Of a DNA stretch of 64,000 bases, positions 27,184 to 35,760 are shown piece by piece. Location of the stretch: contig NC_007775.1 of the NCBI RefSeq assembly GCF_000013205.1, positions 1,360,501 to 1,424,500 of the forward strand. The letters run 5' to 3'. This DNA is from Synechococcus sp. JA-3-3Ab. Its GTDB lineage: Bacteria; Cyanobacteriota; Cyanobacteriia; Thermostichales; Thermostichaceae. Made by a program: the position numbers and the translations under genes. The notes below the pieces were generated by a model. It saw only the letters and a list, made by a program, of their open reading frames with translations, did not search any database and was not told the origin of the DNA. Position 1 is the stretch's first letter. Each line of letters begins with the position of its first letter.

Positions 27184-27573
27184 CTATACCTTCTTCTCGA
27201 CCGAAACCTGCAGCCAGCAGCCCAGCTCGGCGGCCAGCCATTGCAACTCCGGATCGTGCAAGTTCTTCAGCTCGTACTTGCAAACGCCCGCCCAGATGTT
27301 CAACTGTGGGCCCACCTCTACCCGATCCCCATCGCAATCGCGTCGGGTATGGCGCGGCATCAGCTCCAGCCGGTGAGGAGATCCCGCGCCAGGCGGGTGG
27401 GTCTGCCGCTGCACCTGCTCAGCCGCCGCTCCGGTCGATGCCGCTGCTGCCAGGGTGGGCGCTCTGAGACCATATCCCCTCGCTTCTGGGGCTTCTAAAC
27501 AGGGATCCCTTGAGAAAGTTGTTCTGGATCCCAGAATCATCCCTGGAAAGCCTGTCCGCAAGCCCCCACGCAT
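27184..27573 (-). pseudogene. Remnant with the C-terminus of a cyanobacterial membrane-protein family
   Basis: Only the last 60 residues read as a real protein: LELMPRHTRRDCDGDRVEVG, then LNIWAGVCKYELKNLHDPEL and QWLAAELGCWL. From memory this matches the C-terminus of uncharacterised cyanobacterial membrane proteins whose N-terminal part has two membrane helices. Here the upstream frame has no such helices and looks like noise. A truncated gene is the best reading; a short functional protein cannot be excluded. Confidence 0.45.
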
Positions 27574-27666
27574 GGGCCAGCAGCTTTCCCGAAACGGGGA
27601 GGATATGCTGGGCGACAGAGAGGGATCCCCACTTGCCGAGGCGATGGTTTTCTAGCTGAGTCTTCC

Positions 27667-28740
27667 ATTCCGTCTGTTTTCCCCACCTACTACCAACAGT
27701 TGGGGCTTTCTGATACATTTACGCTGAACACTGCTGAACATCACTGTTCAACTATGCAGCGATAGCATTCTGTTTGTTTCCAAACAGAATGGCGGTATCC
27801 CGCAAAGCTTTGAGTAGAATACCCAAAGCGCAGTTTCCGTGTCGTCTTACTACCAATTTTCTGCTTTGCTTTGGCTACCATGTTGGCAGACTCGAAAGTA
27901 AACAGAAAGATCAACTGGTAGTAATCCGTACTGAACATATTATACATTATTTTCAGTATAGTTGAGCTTATTATTGACTAGAGTCATGCTCCCCAAGCCA
28001 GCCTGGAGGAGATCAAAGCCGTCTACCGCCGGCGGGTGCGCGAGATTCATCCGGATCGTCTGCCTGCCGATCTCCCCGAGGGGTTGCGGCAATTGGCCCA
28101 GCGAGAGTTTCTTCAGCTCCAACAGGCCTACCGCGTCCTCAGCGACAGCCGGCAGCGCCGGGCCTACGATCTCAGCCTCCAGCCTTCTCCTTTGCCGGTG
28201 CCGCAGCCGACCGTGGCCCCTGCCGGTTGGCTGGCCCTCTTGAGCGCTGTCTTGAGCGGAGCTGCTCTCTGTTTGGCAAGCTTGGCCCTTTGGAATGCTC
28301 GCATCCCGGCCCAAGGTTTGGATGTGGCCGGCAAAACGGCTGTTGTTGGCGCCCCTCAGTTGTCCGGCAACGCGGATCCCTCCCTGGCCACCGTCCCCCA
28401 GACATCCGAGACGGGCAACGCCTCGGAAAGGAGGATCTCGGCCCCAGCCGCCCCTTCTGAAGACTTCTTGAAGCCTTCCCCAGAGCAGGTCGACCGCTTC
28501 GCCCGCGCTCTGCTGGCGGTGCAGCCCCTTCTGGCGGCCACCCAAACTCGCCTGCAGCAGGCCAAGGGCAGCGAGGAACGTCGGCAAATTGAACAACAGT
28601 TTGAAACCGCAGCCGCCAAGATCATCGCCGCCCATCAACTGACCCCAGAGGACTATCACCGCATCTCTGCCAGCGCCCAGTCGGATCCGGGTGTGGCAGC
28701 CGCAGTCACCGCAGCCGTGCGCCGCTGGATGTCGCCCTAG
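27667..28740 (+). pseudogene. J-domain / DUF4168 membrane protein gene split by a MITE
   Basis: The 3' part (27990-28740) encodes PQASLEEIKAVYRRRVREIHPDRLP (J-domain helices and HPD motif), a membrane helix (GWLALLSAVLSGAALCLASL) and a C-terminal DUF4168-like domain (EQVDRFARALLAVQPLL...LTPEDYHRI). The missing first J-domain helix is found before the MITE as SVFPTYYQQLGLS (to 27710). Joining 27710 to 27990 restores the frame exactly. No ATG, GTG or TTG lies in frame upstream of YYQQ; the ATT at 27667 is the only near-start. An ORF from 28036 remains but lacks an intact J domain. Confidence 0.85.
27711..27989 (-). mobile_element. Short IS607-derived element (MITE), copy 1
   Basis: 279 bases. 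Read on the minus strand it begins GCATGACTCTAGTCAATAAT and ends AAATGTATCA, like the complete IS607 at 24404. Inside is a tnpB piece (TDYYQLIFLFTFESANMVAKA...) joined directly to the last stretch of tnpB (LCGI-type tail with TAILFG) and the right-end hairpin. The recombinase gene and most of tnpB are absent. Almost identical to the copy at 48629. Confidence 0.9.
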
Positions 28741-29468
28741 CCCGACAAGACCCTGGCCTGTAGGCGGGAAGAAAAAACTTCGTAAATAACAGTCAAAGGC
28801 TGGCCTCGGTGCAGCAAAAGATAATGCCTAGCCCAAAAAGGGCCGCGACAGTTGAGCAGCCGGGCAACTGGCTCGGCTTCGCCATAGTAGAGGCGACGCA
28901 CTTCGCGAAAGGTCTCCAGTTTTTCTTGGATCAGATTTTGGCCAATGGGCAAATCGGGATGGGGCAAGTATTGGGCCAGATGGTCGGAGTTCCACCAAGA
29001 GGTGGCATAGAGCAAGGGCTGCTGAGAGGTTGCTCCACACAGCCAAACCCGCCGCCGCAGCAAGGGGGATCCCAGCCGCGCCAGATCCTTGGTCAGCCGT
29101 TGCATGGACTGGGGGGCGGCGCTCTGCTCTGCCAGCAGCTCGACCCGGCCCGTGTCGAGCAGATGGGCCTGAATCGGCTCTTGGGTCAAGGCAGCCAGAG
29201 TGCGGGTGGTCAAGCCATCCCCCAAAAGCAGCAAGCGCAACACAGGATCCACCTGCACCAACTCAGGCTGTAGCGGATCTGCCTCCCCCTGCCAATACAG
29301 TTGCAGGGGCCACCAATCGCCTTGGCCAGAGGAGACGTTAGAACAGAGGGCAGCGCTCCAAGGGGATCCCGCAGCGTCGCCATGGGAGGTGAGTGAAGAA
29401 GGGAAAAGTTCCAAGGCGGAGGTTGAGTTGTTAAGTTCTGTATCGCTCCTTAGTCTAGCCCACCCCAT
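28737..29468 (-). CDS. Chorismate lyase-like protein (DUF98 type)
   Basis: 243 residues. VLRLLLLGDGLTTRTLAALTQEPIQAHLL and the C-terminal LNCRGPFWARHYLLLHRGQPLTVIYEVF are typical of the UbiC-like family. In cyanobacteria such a protein turns chorismate into 4-hydroxybenzoate for plastoquinone. The first 60 residues look low in conservation. Convergent with the J/DUF4168 gene, overlapping by four bases. ATG 29468. Confidence 0.75.
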   Translation of the reverse strand: MGWARLRSDTELNNSTSALELFPSSLTSHGDAAGSPWSAALCSNVSSGQGDWWPLQLYWQGEADPLQPELVQVDPVLRLLLLGDGLTTRTLAALTQEPIQAHLLDTGRVELLAEQSAAPQSMQRLTKDLARLGSPLLRRRVWLCGATSQQPLLYATSWWNSDHLAQYLPHPDLPIGQNLIQEKLETFREVRRLYYGEAEPVARLLNCRGPFWARHYLLLHRGQPLTVIYEVFSSRLQARVLSG

Positions 29469-29489
29469 GTCTCTGCTCTAGGGATGTTC

Positions 29490-29993
29490 CTAGCTGGTGC
29501 CCGGCTGGATCAGCAGCCGTACCAGCCAGGGGACGACCACGATGACGCTGATCAGGCGGGCCAGGTGCATGACCACCACCGTGCTGGCTTGCGCCCCCAT
29601 GTCCAGGGCTATCAGGCTCATGTCCGAAATGCCTCCCGGAGCGGTGCCCAAGATGGCGGTCAGGCGCTCGATCCCCAGCCAACGGGAGATCAAGTACCCC
29701 GACAAAACTCCCGTGCCCACCGCAATCACCGTACAGAGCAGGGCCGGTCGCCACAGATCTTTCAAGGCCAACAGCGTATCGGCGGTGAGCTTGCTGCCCA
29801 AAAGAATGCCCAGCACCACCTGCATGACAAAGCGGATCCCGGCTGGGGGAGTGGGGATCGGGATCGCTCCCCAAACATTGACCAAACCCACTGCTACCAT
29901 CGAACCCACCAAAGCTCCTGCCGGCAGCCTCAGCTTGACTGCAATCAGGGCGCCCGCCAATCCGATCAACAGCGTCCAGAGATAGTTCATCAT
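29490..29993 (-). CDS. AbrB-type (DUF from ammonia monooxygenase-like) membrane protein
   Basis: 167 residues with about five membrane segments. The family motif is seen: LRLPAGALVGSMVAVGLVN near the start and TAPGGISDMSLIALDMGAQ near 125. Full-length relatives carry two such repeats; this is a single-repeat form, as found paired in some cyanobacteria. Function unknown. It overlaps the Fur-family gene by four bases (ATGA), so they are cotranscribed. Confidence 0.8.
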   Translation of the reverse strand: MMNYLWTLLIGLAGALIAVKLRLPAGALVGSMVAVGLVNVWGAIPIPTPPAGIRFVMQVVLGILLGSKLTADTLLALKDLWRPALLCTVIAVGTGVLSGYLISRWLGIERLTAILGTAPGGISDMSLIALDMGAQASTVVVMHLARLISVIVVVPWLVRLLIQPGTS

Positions 29994-30439
29994 TGCGGTT
30001 TGGCCTCAAGGCAAGAGGATCGCTGTGAGCCAGGGTTGGAGCTGCTCTCCCCACGGCATTCGGCGCAGATGCCGTAGAAGTCAAGCACATGGTACTCGAT
30101 GACAAATTGGTAGCGGCTGGCAAGCTGCTCCTCCAGGTCTCCCACTGGGCAATCCGGCAGAGGCACCACCCGCCGACATTCGGTGCAAATGAGGTGATGG
30201 CGGTTGTGGCCGTTGCTGGGCAAAACCTGATAGTAGGTCTGCTGATCTCCCAAGTTGACCGCTTGCAGCTTGCCCTCGTTGCGCAGAGCCTCCAAAGCCC
30301 GGTAGACCGTGGCCAAGCCAACGCTATGGTTGGCATTGCGCAACTCCAGGAAGATCTCTTGGGCCGAGAGGGGCCGCAAGCTCTGCTTCAAGACTTCCAG
30401 GATCAGTTTTTGGCTGCGGGTCTGGCGGGAGGAGGACAT
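29990..30439 (-). CDS. Fur-family metal-responsive transcription regulator
   Basis: 149 residues. Winged helix (RPLSAQEIFLELRNANHSVGLATVYRALEALRNEG) then the metal/dimer domain: HNRHHLICTEC near 80-90 and a second pair in FYGICAEC. The two CxxC pairs suggest a structural zinc. The wording RHHLICTECRRVVPL resembles zinc-type (Zur/FurB) members more than Fur, but the metal cannot be fixed from sequence. First gene of a pair with the AbrB-type protein. Confidence 0.88.
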   Translation of the reverse strand: MSSSRQTRSQKLILEVLKQSLRPLSAQEIFLELRNANHSVGLATVYRALEALRNEGKLQAVNLGDQQTYYQVLPSNGHNRHHLICTECRRVVPLPDCPVGDLEEQLASRYQFVIEYHVLDFYGICAECRGESSSNPGSQRSSCLEAKPQ

Positions 30440-30473
30440 GATCCCTTTTCGTTCTGAGGGGTCACCAGCAAGG

Positions 30474-30797
30474 TTAGCGCTCGGCGTCGGCCTCGGCTTT
30501 CATGCGCTCTAGGGTTTGGTGCATTTGGTCGAACATTTGGCTGAGGGTGAGCCCAAACCCCCCAAGCTGGGTTTGCAGTTGTTTGATGGTCATCTGAGCC
30601 ATAAAGTCGTCGGAGAGCTCCAGCCGCTTCATGAAAATGCGCTGCCGCTCCAGCAATTCTTCCATTCGCTCGATGAAGATTTTTTTGCCTTCCCGGTCGA
30701 ATTGGCCGTAGCGCTCGCCAAGTCGCATCAGGTTTTGGAAGTCCTGAAACAGCTGCTTGGCTTCTTCTTGAACGATCTCCGAGTCGAAGAAGCTCAT
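30474..30797 (-). CDS. DUF1825 family protein
   Basis: 107 residues, helical, starting MSFFDSEIVQEEAKQLF. Matches the cyanobacterial DUF1825 family through RYGQFDREGKKIFIERMEELLERQ. Cytosolic; function unknown. It lies 34 bases upstream of the Fur-family gene on the same strand and may share its transcript. Confidence 0.85.
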   Translation of the reverse strand: MSFFDSEIVQEEAKQLFQDFQNLMRLGERYGQFDREGKKIFIERMEELLERQRIFMKRLELSDDFMAQMTIKQLQTQLGGFGLTLSQMFDQMHQTLERMKAEADAER

Positions 30798-30948
30798 GGC
30801 CTTTCGTCTGCCCTAAATAAACTGCATTGGGTATACCCATCCTATCCGATCGGGTTGGGGGGTCGCAGTCCCTGCCGTTTTCCGGCCAGTACGGGATCCC
30901 GTCCTTCGCTTGGGTGGAGAATGGAGTTTTGACCTGTCTGCCCCGCTT

Positions 30949-32076
30949 ATGTTCCCCTTTCCTGGTGTGAAGGCTTATACGCAGCCGTCTTTGGCCCAGC
31001 AGTGGTGCCAACGGGTGCAGGGATCCCGACCGCTGTTTTTGGCCTGCCTGGGGTTTACGGAAACGGCCCTTATTCCCGGCATCTCGGCTGCCGGCGCCAC
31101 GCCCTCCTTGCGGCGCTACACGGCCCTTGCCGATGGAGAGGTGTTGCTGGGGGACTATTCTCACCGCCTGCCCACCTCTCCCGATGGCTATCCTTCACCG
31201 GTGGTGATCAGCCGCGCCGTCCTGAGGGAGTTGGGGATCCCCTGTCGCGTGTTCGACTGTGGTTTGCCGGAGCCTCTGCCGGGGGCAGAAACGGTCAGCG
31301 CCAGGGGAATAGCCCGCTGCTTGAGCACAGGGCAGGCTCTGTCTTTGGAGCAGGTGGGATCCCTGTGGCAGGAGGGGTATGAGCGGGGATCCCGGCTGGA
31401 GTCGAGCTACTGCGTCATCGGAGAATGTGTGGCGGGAGGCACCACCACGGCGCTGGCAGTGTTGTTGGGGCTGGGCTGGCAAGCAGAGGGCATGGTCAAC
31501 AGCAGCCACCCGGTCTGTAACCACGCCCAAAAGCTGGCCTTGGCCCGGCAGGGATTGGCCAGACTTCCCGCCAGGGCTACCGCCCCAGAGGTGGTGGCCG
31601 CTGTGGGGGATCCGATGCAGCCTTTTGTAGCCGGGCTGGCGATGGCGGCAGCCCAGCGGGGGCCGGTGCTGCTGGCGGGCGGCACCCAAATGCTGGCGGT
31701 GCTGGCCCTGATGCGGCGCTGGGGGGAAGAGCAAGGGATCCCCTGGCCCCCGGAGAATGTAGCCATAGGTACCACCCGCTGGGTGGCCGAGGATCCCTCG
31801 GGCAATACGGTGGGTTTGGCGGAGCTGCTGGGCGAGGTTCCCCTTTTGGCCACCCAACTCAGCTTTGCCCAAAGCCGCTATGCCCCCCTCCGGGCCTACG
31901 AGCGGGGCTATGTCAAGGAAGGGGTGGGGGCGGGTGGGCTGGCCATTGTCAGCAGCCTCTATGCCGGCTGGGGCCAGGCAGAGCTACTGGCCGCCGTTGA
32001 GCGCAGCTACGAGCAGCTCGTGCTTCAGGCCGGCTCCAGGGGGGCCATCGTCAGGCCCTCCCGCAGCAACTGTTGA
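30949..32076 (+). CDS. CobT-like nicotinate-nucleotide phosphoribosyltransferase family protein
   Basis: About 375 residues from ATG 30949. Key stretches: CVIGECVAGGTTTALAVLLGLGW, VGDPMQPFVAGLAMAAAQRGPVLLAGGTQM and GAGGLAIVSSLYAGW. This is the TIGR00303-type branch of the CobT family, common in cyanobacteria, expected to act on nicotinate mononucleotide in lower-ligand attachment for cobamides. No cobalamin riboswitch is visible upstream. Its last 52 bases overlap clpS on the other strand. Confidence 0.85.
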   Translation: MFPFPGVKAYTQPSLAQQWCQRVQGSRPLFLACLGFTETALIPGISAAGATPSLRRYTALADGEVLLGDYSHRLPTSPDGYPSPVVISRAVLRELGIPCRVFDCGLPEPLPGAETVSARGIARCLSTGQALSLEQVGSLWQEGYERGSRLESSYCVIGECVAGGTTTALAVLLGLGWQAEGMVNSSHPVCNHAQKLALARQGLARLPARATAPEVVAAVGDPMQPFVAGLAMAAAQRGPVLLAGGTQMLAVLALMRRWGEEQGIPWPPENVAIGTTRWVAEDPSGNTVGLAELLGEVPLLATQLSFAQSRYAPLRAYERGYVKEGVGAGGLAIVSSLYAGWGQAELLAAVERSYEQLVLQAGSRGAIVRPSRSNC

Positions 32077-32330
32077 TGGTAGAGCTCTGCTTGCTCTTGC
32101 GGGCCGACCCAAACCACCGCCTGCCCTTCGGCATCCACCTGCACGGTCAGTTGCCGTGCCAGGGGCAGGGTCATGCCGGGGATGTACTTGAGCAAGCATT
32201 CGGTAACATGCTGAAAGGTGTTGAAATCGTCATCCAAGACGATCACCTTGAAGTGGGGGTAGGGCTGGCGAACCCGGGTTCTCGACGGAGACGACTGCTG
32301 AGCAGGTCGAGTGGGAGCTTCCGTGGTCAT
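32025..32330 (-). CDS. clpS: ATP-dependent Clp protease adaptor ClpS
   Basis: 101 residues. PHFKVIVLDDDFNTFQHVTECLLKYIPGM carries the DDD-N-motif that binds N-degron side chains; it continues ARQLTVQVDAEGQAVVW. Delivers substrates to ClpC/ClpA. The N-terminal 25 residues are disordered-looking. Convergent overlap with the CobT-like gene. Confidence 0.95.
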   Translation of the reverse strand: MTTEAPTRPAQQSSPSRTRVRQPYPHFKVIVLDDDFNTFQHVTECLLKYIPGMTLPLARQLTVQVDAEGQAVVWVGPQEQAELYHQQLLREGLTMAPLEPA

Positions 32331-32533
32331 AGCAGCAGAACTCAGGACAACATCTGGATACCTAGGTCACATTCAACTTTCTCAACAGCCAAAAATCGGT
32401 CGCTGTTGATTCTGAGTCCATTCTAGTTCCTAGTCTCCAGTGGACGCATGGGGTCTGCCGGCAGCCCGTATTTGCCTTTGGATCCCTTGCCGGTGCAAGA
32501 GATGGGAAAGAGGTGCGGATCCCCGATCCGCTC

Positions 32534-34312
32534 TCACAACATCAGCTCTTGCCGCAGGGAGCGACGGGGCTTTTTGCCACCGAAGTGGCGCTCAAAATAG
32601 AGGGCGGTGGCTTGCGACAGGATCCCGGCTTCGACAAGCGCCTGGCAGAGGGATCCCCCAGGGGGTAGGTGCTCTTGGATCTGCTGGATTTGCGCGGCGC
32701 TGACCAGCCCCGAAGCCTTAAGGTAGTCGGCCACGTGCCGTCCGCCTGCCAGGTAGACAGAGTAGCCGTCTTCGCTGAAAAACTTGACTGTCTCCGGCTT
32801 GAGGCCGCTGTGGTGGGTCAGCACGTCTGTGAAAGTGCCGCCCTCTGTTTCCCAGGCGTGGAGGACGGTTTCGATGCCGGCGTTGTCGAGGAGACCGGCT
32901 GCGCGCAACTGGGTCAAGATCCGCCGCACCCAAGGGTTGGCCCGCTGCAGCGCTTCCAGATCTTCTTCTCCCAAATACTCCTGAGGCGGCAGCTCGGCAT
33001 CTGCGGTCGATTCGGCCACGCTCGCAGTTTGGGTAGCCGGGGCAGGCGACGGCGTCCGGTTGGCCTGCACTTGGGCCTGGAGCTGGCGCACCTGCTCTCG
33101 GGCCTGTTGAAGCTGGGCTTCGGTGGACTGCAGATGGCTTTGGGTGGCTTGCAGTTGGGCTTGGACTTCCTGCAGGCGTTCTTGAGTTACCTGGAGTTGG
33201 GTCTGGGCTTCCTGAAGTTCCCCCCGCAGCCGGTGGATGGTCTGGCTGGCTTCTTGGCGGGCGTGGGCCAGGTCGGCAATGAGGCGGGCCTTCGTCGATT
33301 GGGCCACTTGAAGCTGGTGCTGCTGCTCCTGCAGCGATTGGCTGAGAGCGGCCAATTCGGCTTCCTTGTGCTCAAGAGCCTGGCGCAGTTGAGCCTCAGC
33401 TTGCTGATGCTGCTGCAGCCGGGATCCCAACTCTTGCAGCTTGAGCTTGGCCTGAGATTGCCATTCCGTCAGCTCGTGGCAGTGGCGCCGCAGGGTCTCC
33501 AGCTCGGCCTGGGCAGCTTGCAACTGCTCGGCCAGTGCCTGGACTTGCGCGGATCCCCGATCTTGCTGCGCTCGGAGCTGCTCCTCCAACTCCTGAATGC
33601 GCTGCTGGGCAGCCCTGTGTTGCTCGGATCCCTGCTGGATTTGAGCCGCCAGTTGGGCTTCCAACTCGGCAATGCGCTGTTGCTGCTGCTGCTGGCGGGA
33701 TTGAGACTCAACGAGCTGCTGTCGCTCCCGCTCCAGTTGCGCTTCTAGGGCGGCAACCTGCTCTTGGTAGTGCTCCAGTCGGGCTTGGTATTGCGCGGTA
33801 GCTTTGTGAACTTGCTGCGCCACCTGCAGCGGCGAAGCGTAGAGGGGGGGCTGATCCGGAATGGTGGACCACTGCTCCAGCATCACTTCCCAACTGTTGG
33901 CAGCTCCTCGCCGTCGCCGGAGCTGCTGCTGCTTGTCGAGGGCCCACTCCAACCAGTGGGGCTGCACCCAGCCCTGCTGCACCAAGATCTCCCCCAGCTT
34001 GCGCTCCGGGTGCTGCCGCTGCTGAATCAGGGCCTGATGGATGTGCTCCAGCTCCAGATACCCATGCAGCACCAAGATCTCGCCGATGCGCACCAATTCG
34101 ACCGGAATCAATGGGTAGAGATCTCGGGGGGCAACCCAGCCGTGCTGCATACACAGCTCCCCCAACATCAAGGGGTTGTCGGCCTTTTCCCACATGGCCT
34201 GAGCCAGTTGGGCGGGGGTGAGCAGTCCTGCTCGGTTGAGGGCTTCTCCCAAGCGGATCTCAAACTTTTCCTGCTCGATGGCGGTTGGGGTGGGGCTGGT
34301 CGGCGGATTCAT
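32534..34312 (-). CDS. Long coiled-coil protein with repeated LGEIL-type N-terminal modules
   Basis: About 592 residues. The N-terminal 150 contain three degenerate repeats (RLGEALNRAGLLTPAQLAQ, RIGEILVLHGYLELEHIHQ, KLGEILVQQGWVQPHWLEW), resembling the MshEN/GspE N-terminal module. Residues 170-440 are a Gln-rich coiled coil. The last 140 are helical (NPWVRRILTQLRAAGLL...YFERHF). Probably a scaffold, perhaps linked to pili or secretion; this is inference. ATG 34312 chosen over the longer frame. Confidence 0.75.
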   Translation of the reverse strand: MNPPTSPTPTAIEQEKFEIRLGEALNRAGLLTPAQLAQAMWEKADNPLMLGELCMQHGWVAPRDLYPLIPVELVRIGEILVLHGYLELEHIHQALIQQRQHPERKLGEILVQQGWVQPHWLEWALDKQQQLRRRRGAANSWEVMLEQWSTIPDQPPLYASPLQVAQQVHKATAQYQARLEHYQEQVAALEAQLERERQQLVESQSRQQQQQQRIAELEAQLAAQIQQGSEQHRAAQQRIQELEEQLRAQQDRGSAQVQALAEQLQAAQAELETLRRHCHELTEWQSQAKLKLQELGSRLQQHQQAEAQLRQALEHKEAELAALSQSLQEQQHQLQVAQSTKARLIADLAHARQEASQTIHRLRGELQEAQTQLQVTQERLQEVQAQLQATQSHLQSTEAQLQQAREQVRQLQAQVQANRTPSPAPATQTASVAESTADAELPPQEYLGEEDLEALQRANPWVRRILTQLRAAGLLDNAGIETVLHAWETEGGTFTDVLTHHSGLKPETVKFFSEDGYSVYLAGGRHVADYLKASGLVSAAQIQQIQEHLPPGGSLCQALVEAGILSQATALYFERHFGGKKPRRSLRQELML

Positions 34313-34452
34313 TGGGCCTCTCGGACGGGAAGAGTAAGCTCTGCTACAACTATCGTAGTGGAAAATCCTTAGAGAAGTAGCATTCTGCAACCGAAACGCA
34401 TTTTGTCAAGCCGAGGATCCACGGATTTTGCCGGAAGGTCGCTTTTTAAGTC

Positions 34453-34848
34453 CTAAGAGGGGCGCTGTTCTTGGCTTTGGGCAAACTGTTGCAACTGCCT
34501 CAGGAGCAGCAACTGCCCCAGTCCAAGGGGCAGGAGGGAGACGGCCTCAACCCGGAGCTGTACCCAGCCGTTGCCCCACATCCAGTCGCAGTAGCCATCG
34601 GCTCCGCCCCACATTAGTAGGCGTAGCCGTTTCGGCAGCAGGGTTTCCACCTGGTGCGTGATCGAGACGGGGCCCCACTGGACGGCAAAGGTGCTGCCCA
34701 GCTCCAGCCTAGCGGGCAGGGATCCCTGCAACTGCTGCGGCCAGAGCCACTGCTGCAACAGCCCCACCTCGGTCAAGCAGCGCTGCAAGGTCGAGGAACT
34801 GGCCTCGACCTCGATGCGGATGGTGGAAGATTGGAATGTCCCGAGCAT
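34453..34848 (-). CDS. Hypothetical protein, possibly SRPBCC-like
   Basis: About 131 residues from ATG 34848: MLGTFQSSTIRIEVEASSSTLQRCLTEV. The pattern (first beta strand, then STLQRCLTEVGLLQQWLWP, then beta strands with GPVSITHQVETLLPKRLRLLMWGG) resembles a START/SRPBCC lipid-binding fold. No function assigned. Divergent from the RibD-C gene with an 84-base gap. Confidence 0.55.
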   Translation of the reverse strand: MLGTFQSSTIRIEVEASSSTLQRCLTEVGLLQQWLWPQQLQGSLPARLELGSTFAVQWGPVSITHQVETLLPKRLRLLMWGGADGYCDWMWGNGWVQLRVEAVSLLPLGLGQLLLLRQLQQFAQSQEQRPS

Positions 34849-34932
34849 ACTTATCCGGCTGAGGCGACCCCAGAACCGAAGCGGCAGCCGGGGCGACAAC
34901 TTCTAACTCCATTCTGGCCAATTGTTCGAGAG

Positions 34933-35613
34933 TTGCCTTTGAAAACAGCTCGTCCTCACGTGGTTGCCATCCTGGCCCAGAGTCTGGACGGCAGGATCGC
35001 CACCCACCGCGGGCAAAGGCCCCACTTCGCCAGCGCCGAAGACCACCAGCACCTGGAAACCCAAGCTGCCCGGCAACAGGCTTTGATCATGGGGGCGGCC
35101 ACGCTGCGGGCCTACGGCACCAGCCTGCGCATCCGGGATCCCGAGCTCATCCAACGCCGACTCCAGCAGGGCCTCTCCCCTCAGCCCCTGACGATCATCT
35201 GCTCCGGCAGCGGGGAGATTCCTGAGGATTTGCCGTTTTTTCGCCAGCCCCTCACCCGCTGGCTGTGGACAACTCCCCAGGGATCCCGGCTTTGGCAGAA
35301 CCGAACCGGCTTTGAAGAGATCTGGGTGGCTGCCGATTGGGATCTGCCGGCACGGCTGGCGCGCCTGCGCAGTTTGGGCATCGAACGGGTGGGGTTGCTG
35401 GGCGGGGGCCGGCTTTTGGGGGCGTTTTTGCAGGCAGGGGCCTTGGATGAGCTGTGGGTGACCCTGGCGCCGGTGCTGCTGAGTGGGTATGCCGATGCGC
35501 CCGCCAGCATCGAGGGCTGGCAGCTGCAGGGATCCCCGCCCCAACTGGAGCTGCTGGAGTGCCACCGTGGCTCTAAGGAGCTGTTTTTGCGCTACCGGGT
35601 CGAGTGGCCCTGA
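34933..35613 (+). CDS. RibD C-terminal-domain reductase
   Basis: About 226 residues: HVVAILAQSLDGRIATHRG, then FASAEDHQHLETQAARQQALIMGAATLRAYGTSLRI, and VGLLGGGRLLGAFLQAGALDELWVTLAPVLL. This is the NADPH-dependent reductase domain of the RibD/DHFR-like fold, without the deaminase domain. Role in riboflavin or a related pathway is open. The start is unsure: TTG at 34933 or 34939 fits; longer frames overlap the divergent gene. Confidence 0.8.
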   Translation: MPLKTARPHVVAILAQSLDGRIATHRGQRPHFASAEDHQHLETQAARQQALIMGAATLRAYGTSLRIRDPELIQRRLQQGLSPQPLTIICSGSGEIPEDLPFFRQPLTRWLWTTPQGSRLWQNRTGFEEIWVAADWDLPARLARLRSLGIERVGLLGGGRLLGAFLQAGALDELWVTLAPVLLSGYADAPASIEGWQLQGSPPQLELLECHRGSKELFLRYRVEWP

Positions 35614-35619
35614 GGGGGC

Positions 35620-35760
35620 TCGCGAGAAAAATTTTTGGACAAATTTAGATTTCTCAGAAATCCACAGGTTTTCCCCAGACTTTCCACAGAGAGGAGGCCT
35701 GTTTTCCACAGGCCTGTGACCTCAGGAAACGGCAGCGAGGGTTTTTGTGGAAAAGTCCAA
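35620..35760. other. Candidate replication origin: DnaA-box cluster beside AT-rich DNA
   Basis: Within about 100 bases: AAATCCACA (35658-35666), TTTTCCCCA (35669-35677), CTTTCCACA (35680-35688), TTTTCCACA (35702-35710) and TGTGGAAAA (35746-35754, the reverse of TTTTCCACA). TTTTCCACA is the cyanobacterial DnaA box. Directly to the left lies AT-rich DNA (35626-35655, GAAAAATTTTTGGACAAATT...) that could unwind. The whole 607-base gap from 35614 has no gene. Confidence 0.55.

Noticed and set aside
30798-30948. Cobalamin riboswitch before the CobT-like gene
   Set aside because: No B12-box-like sequence or suitable fold in the 150-base leader.
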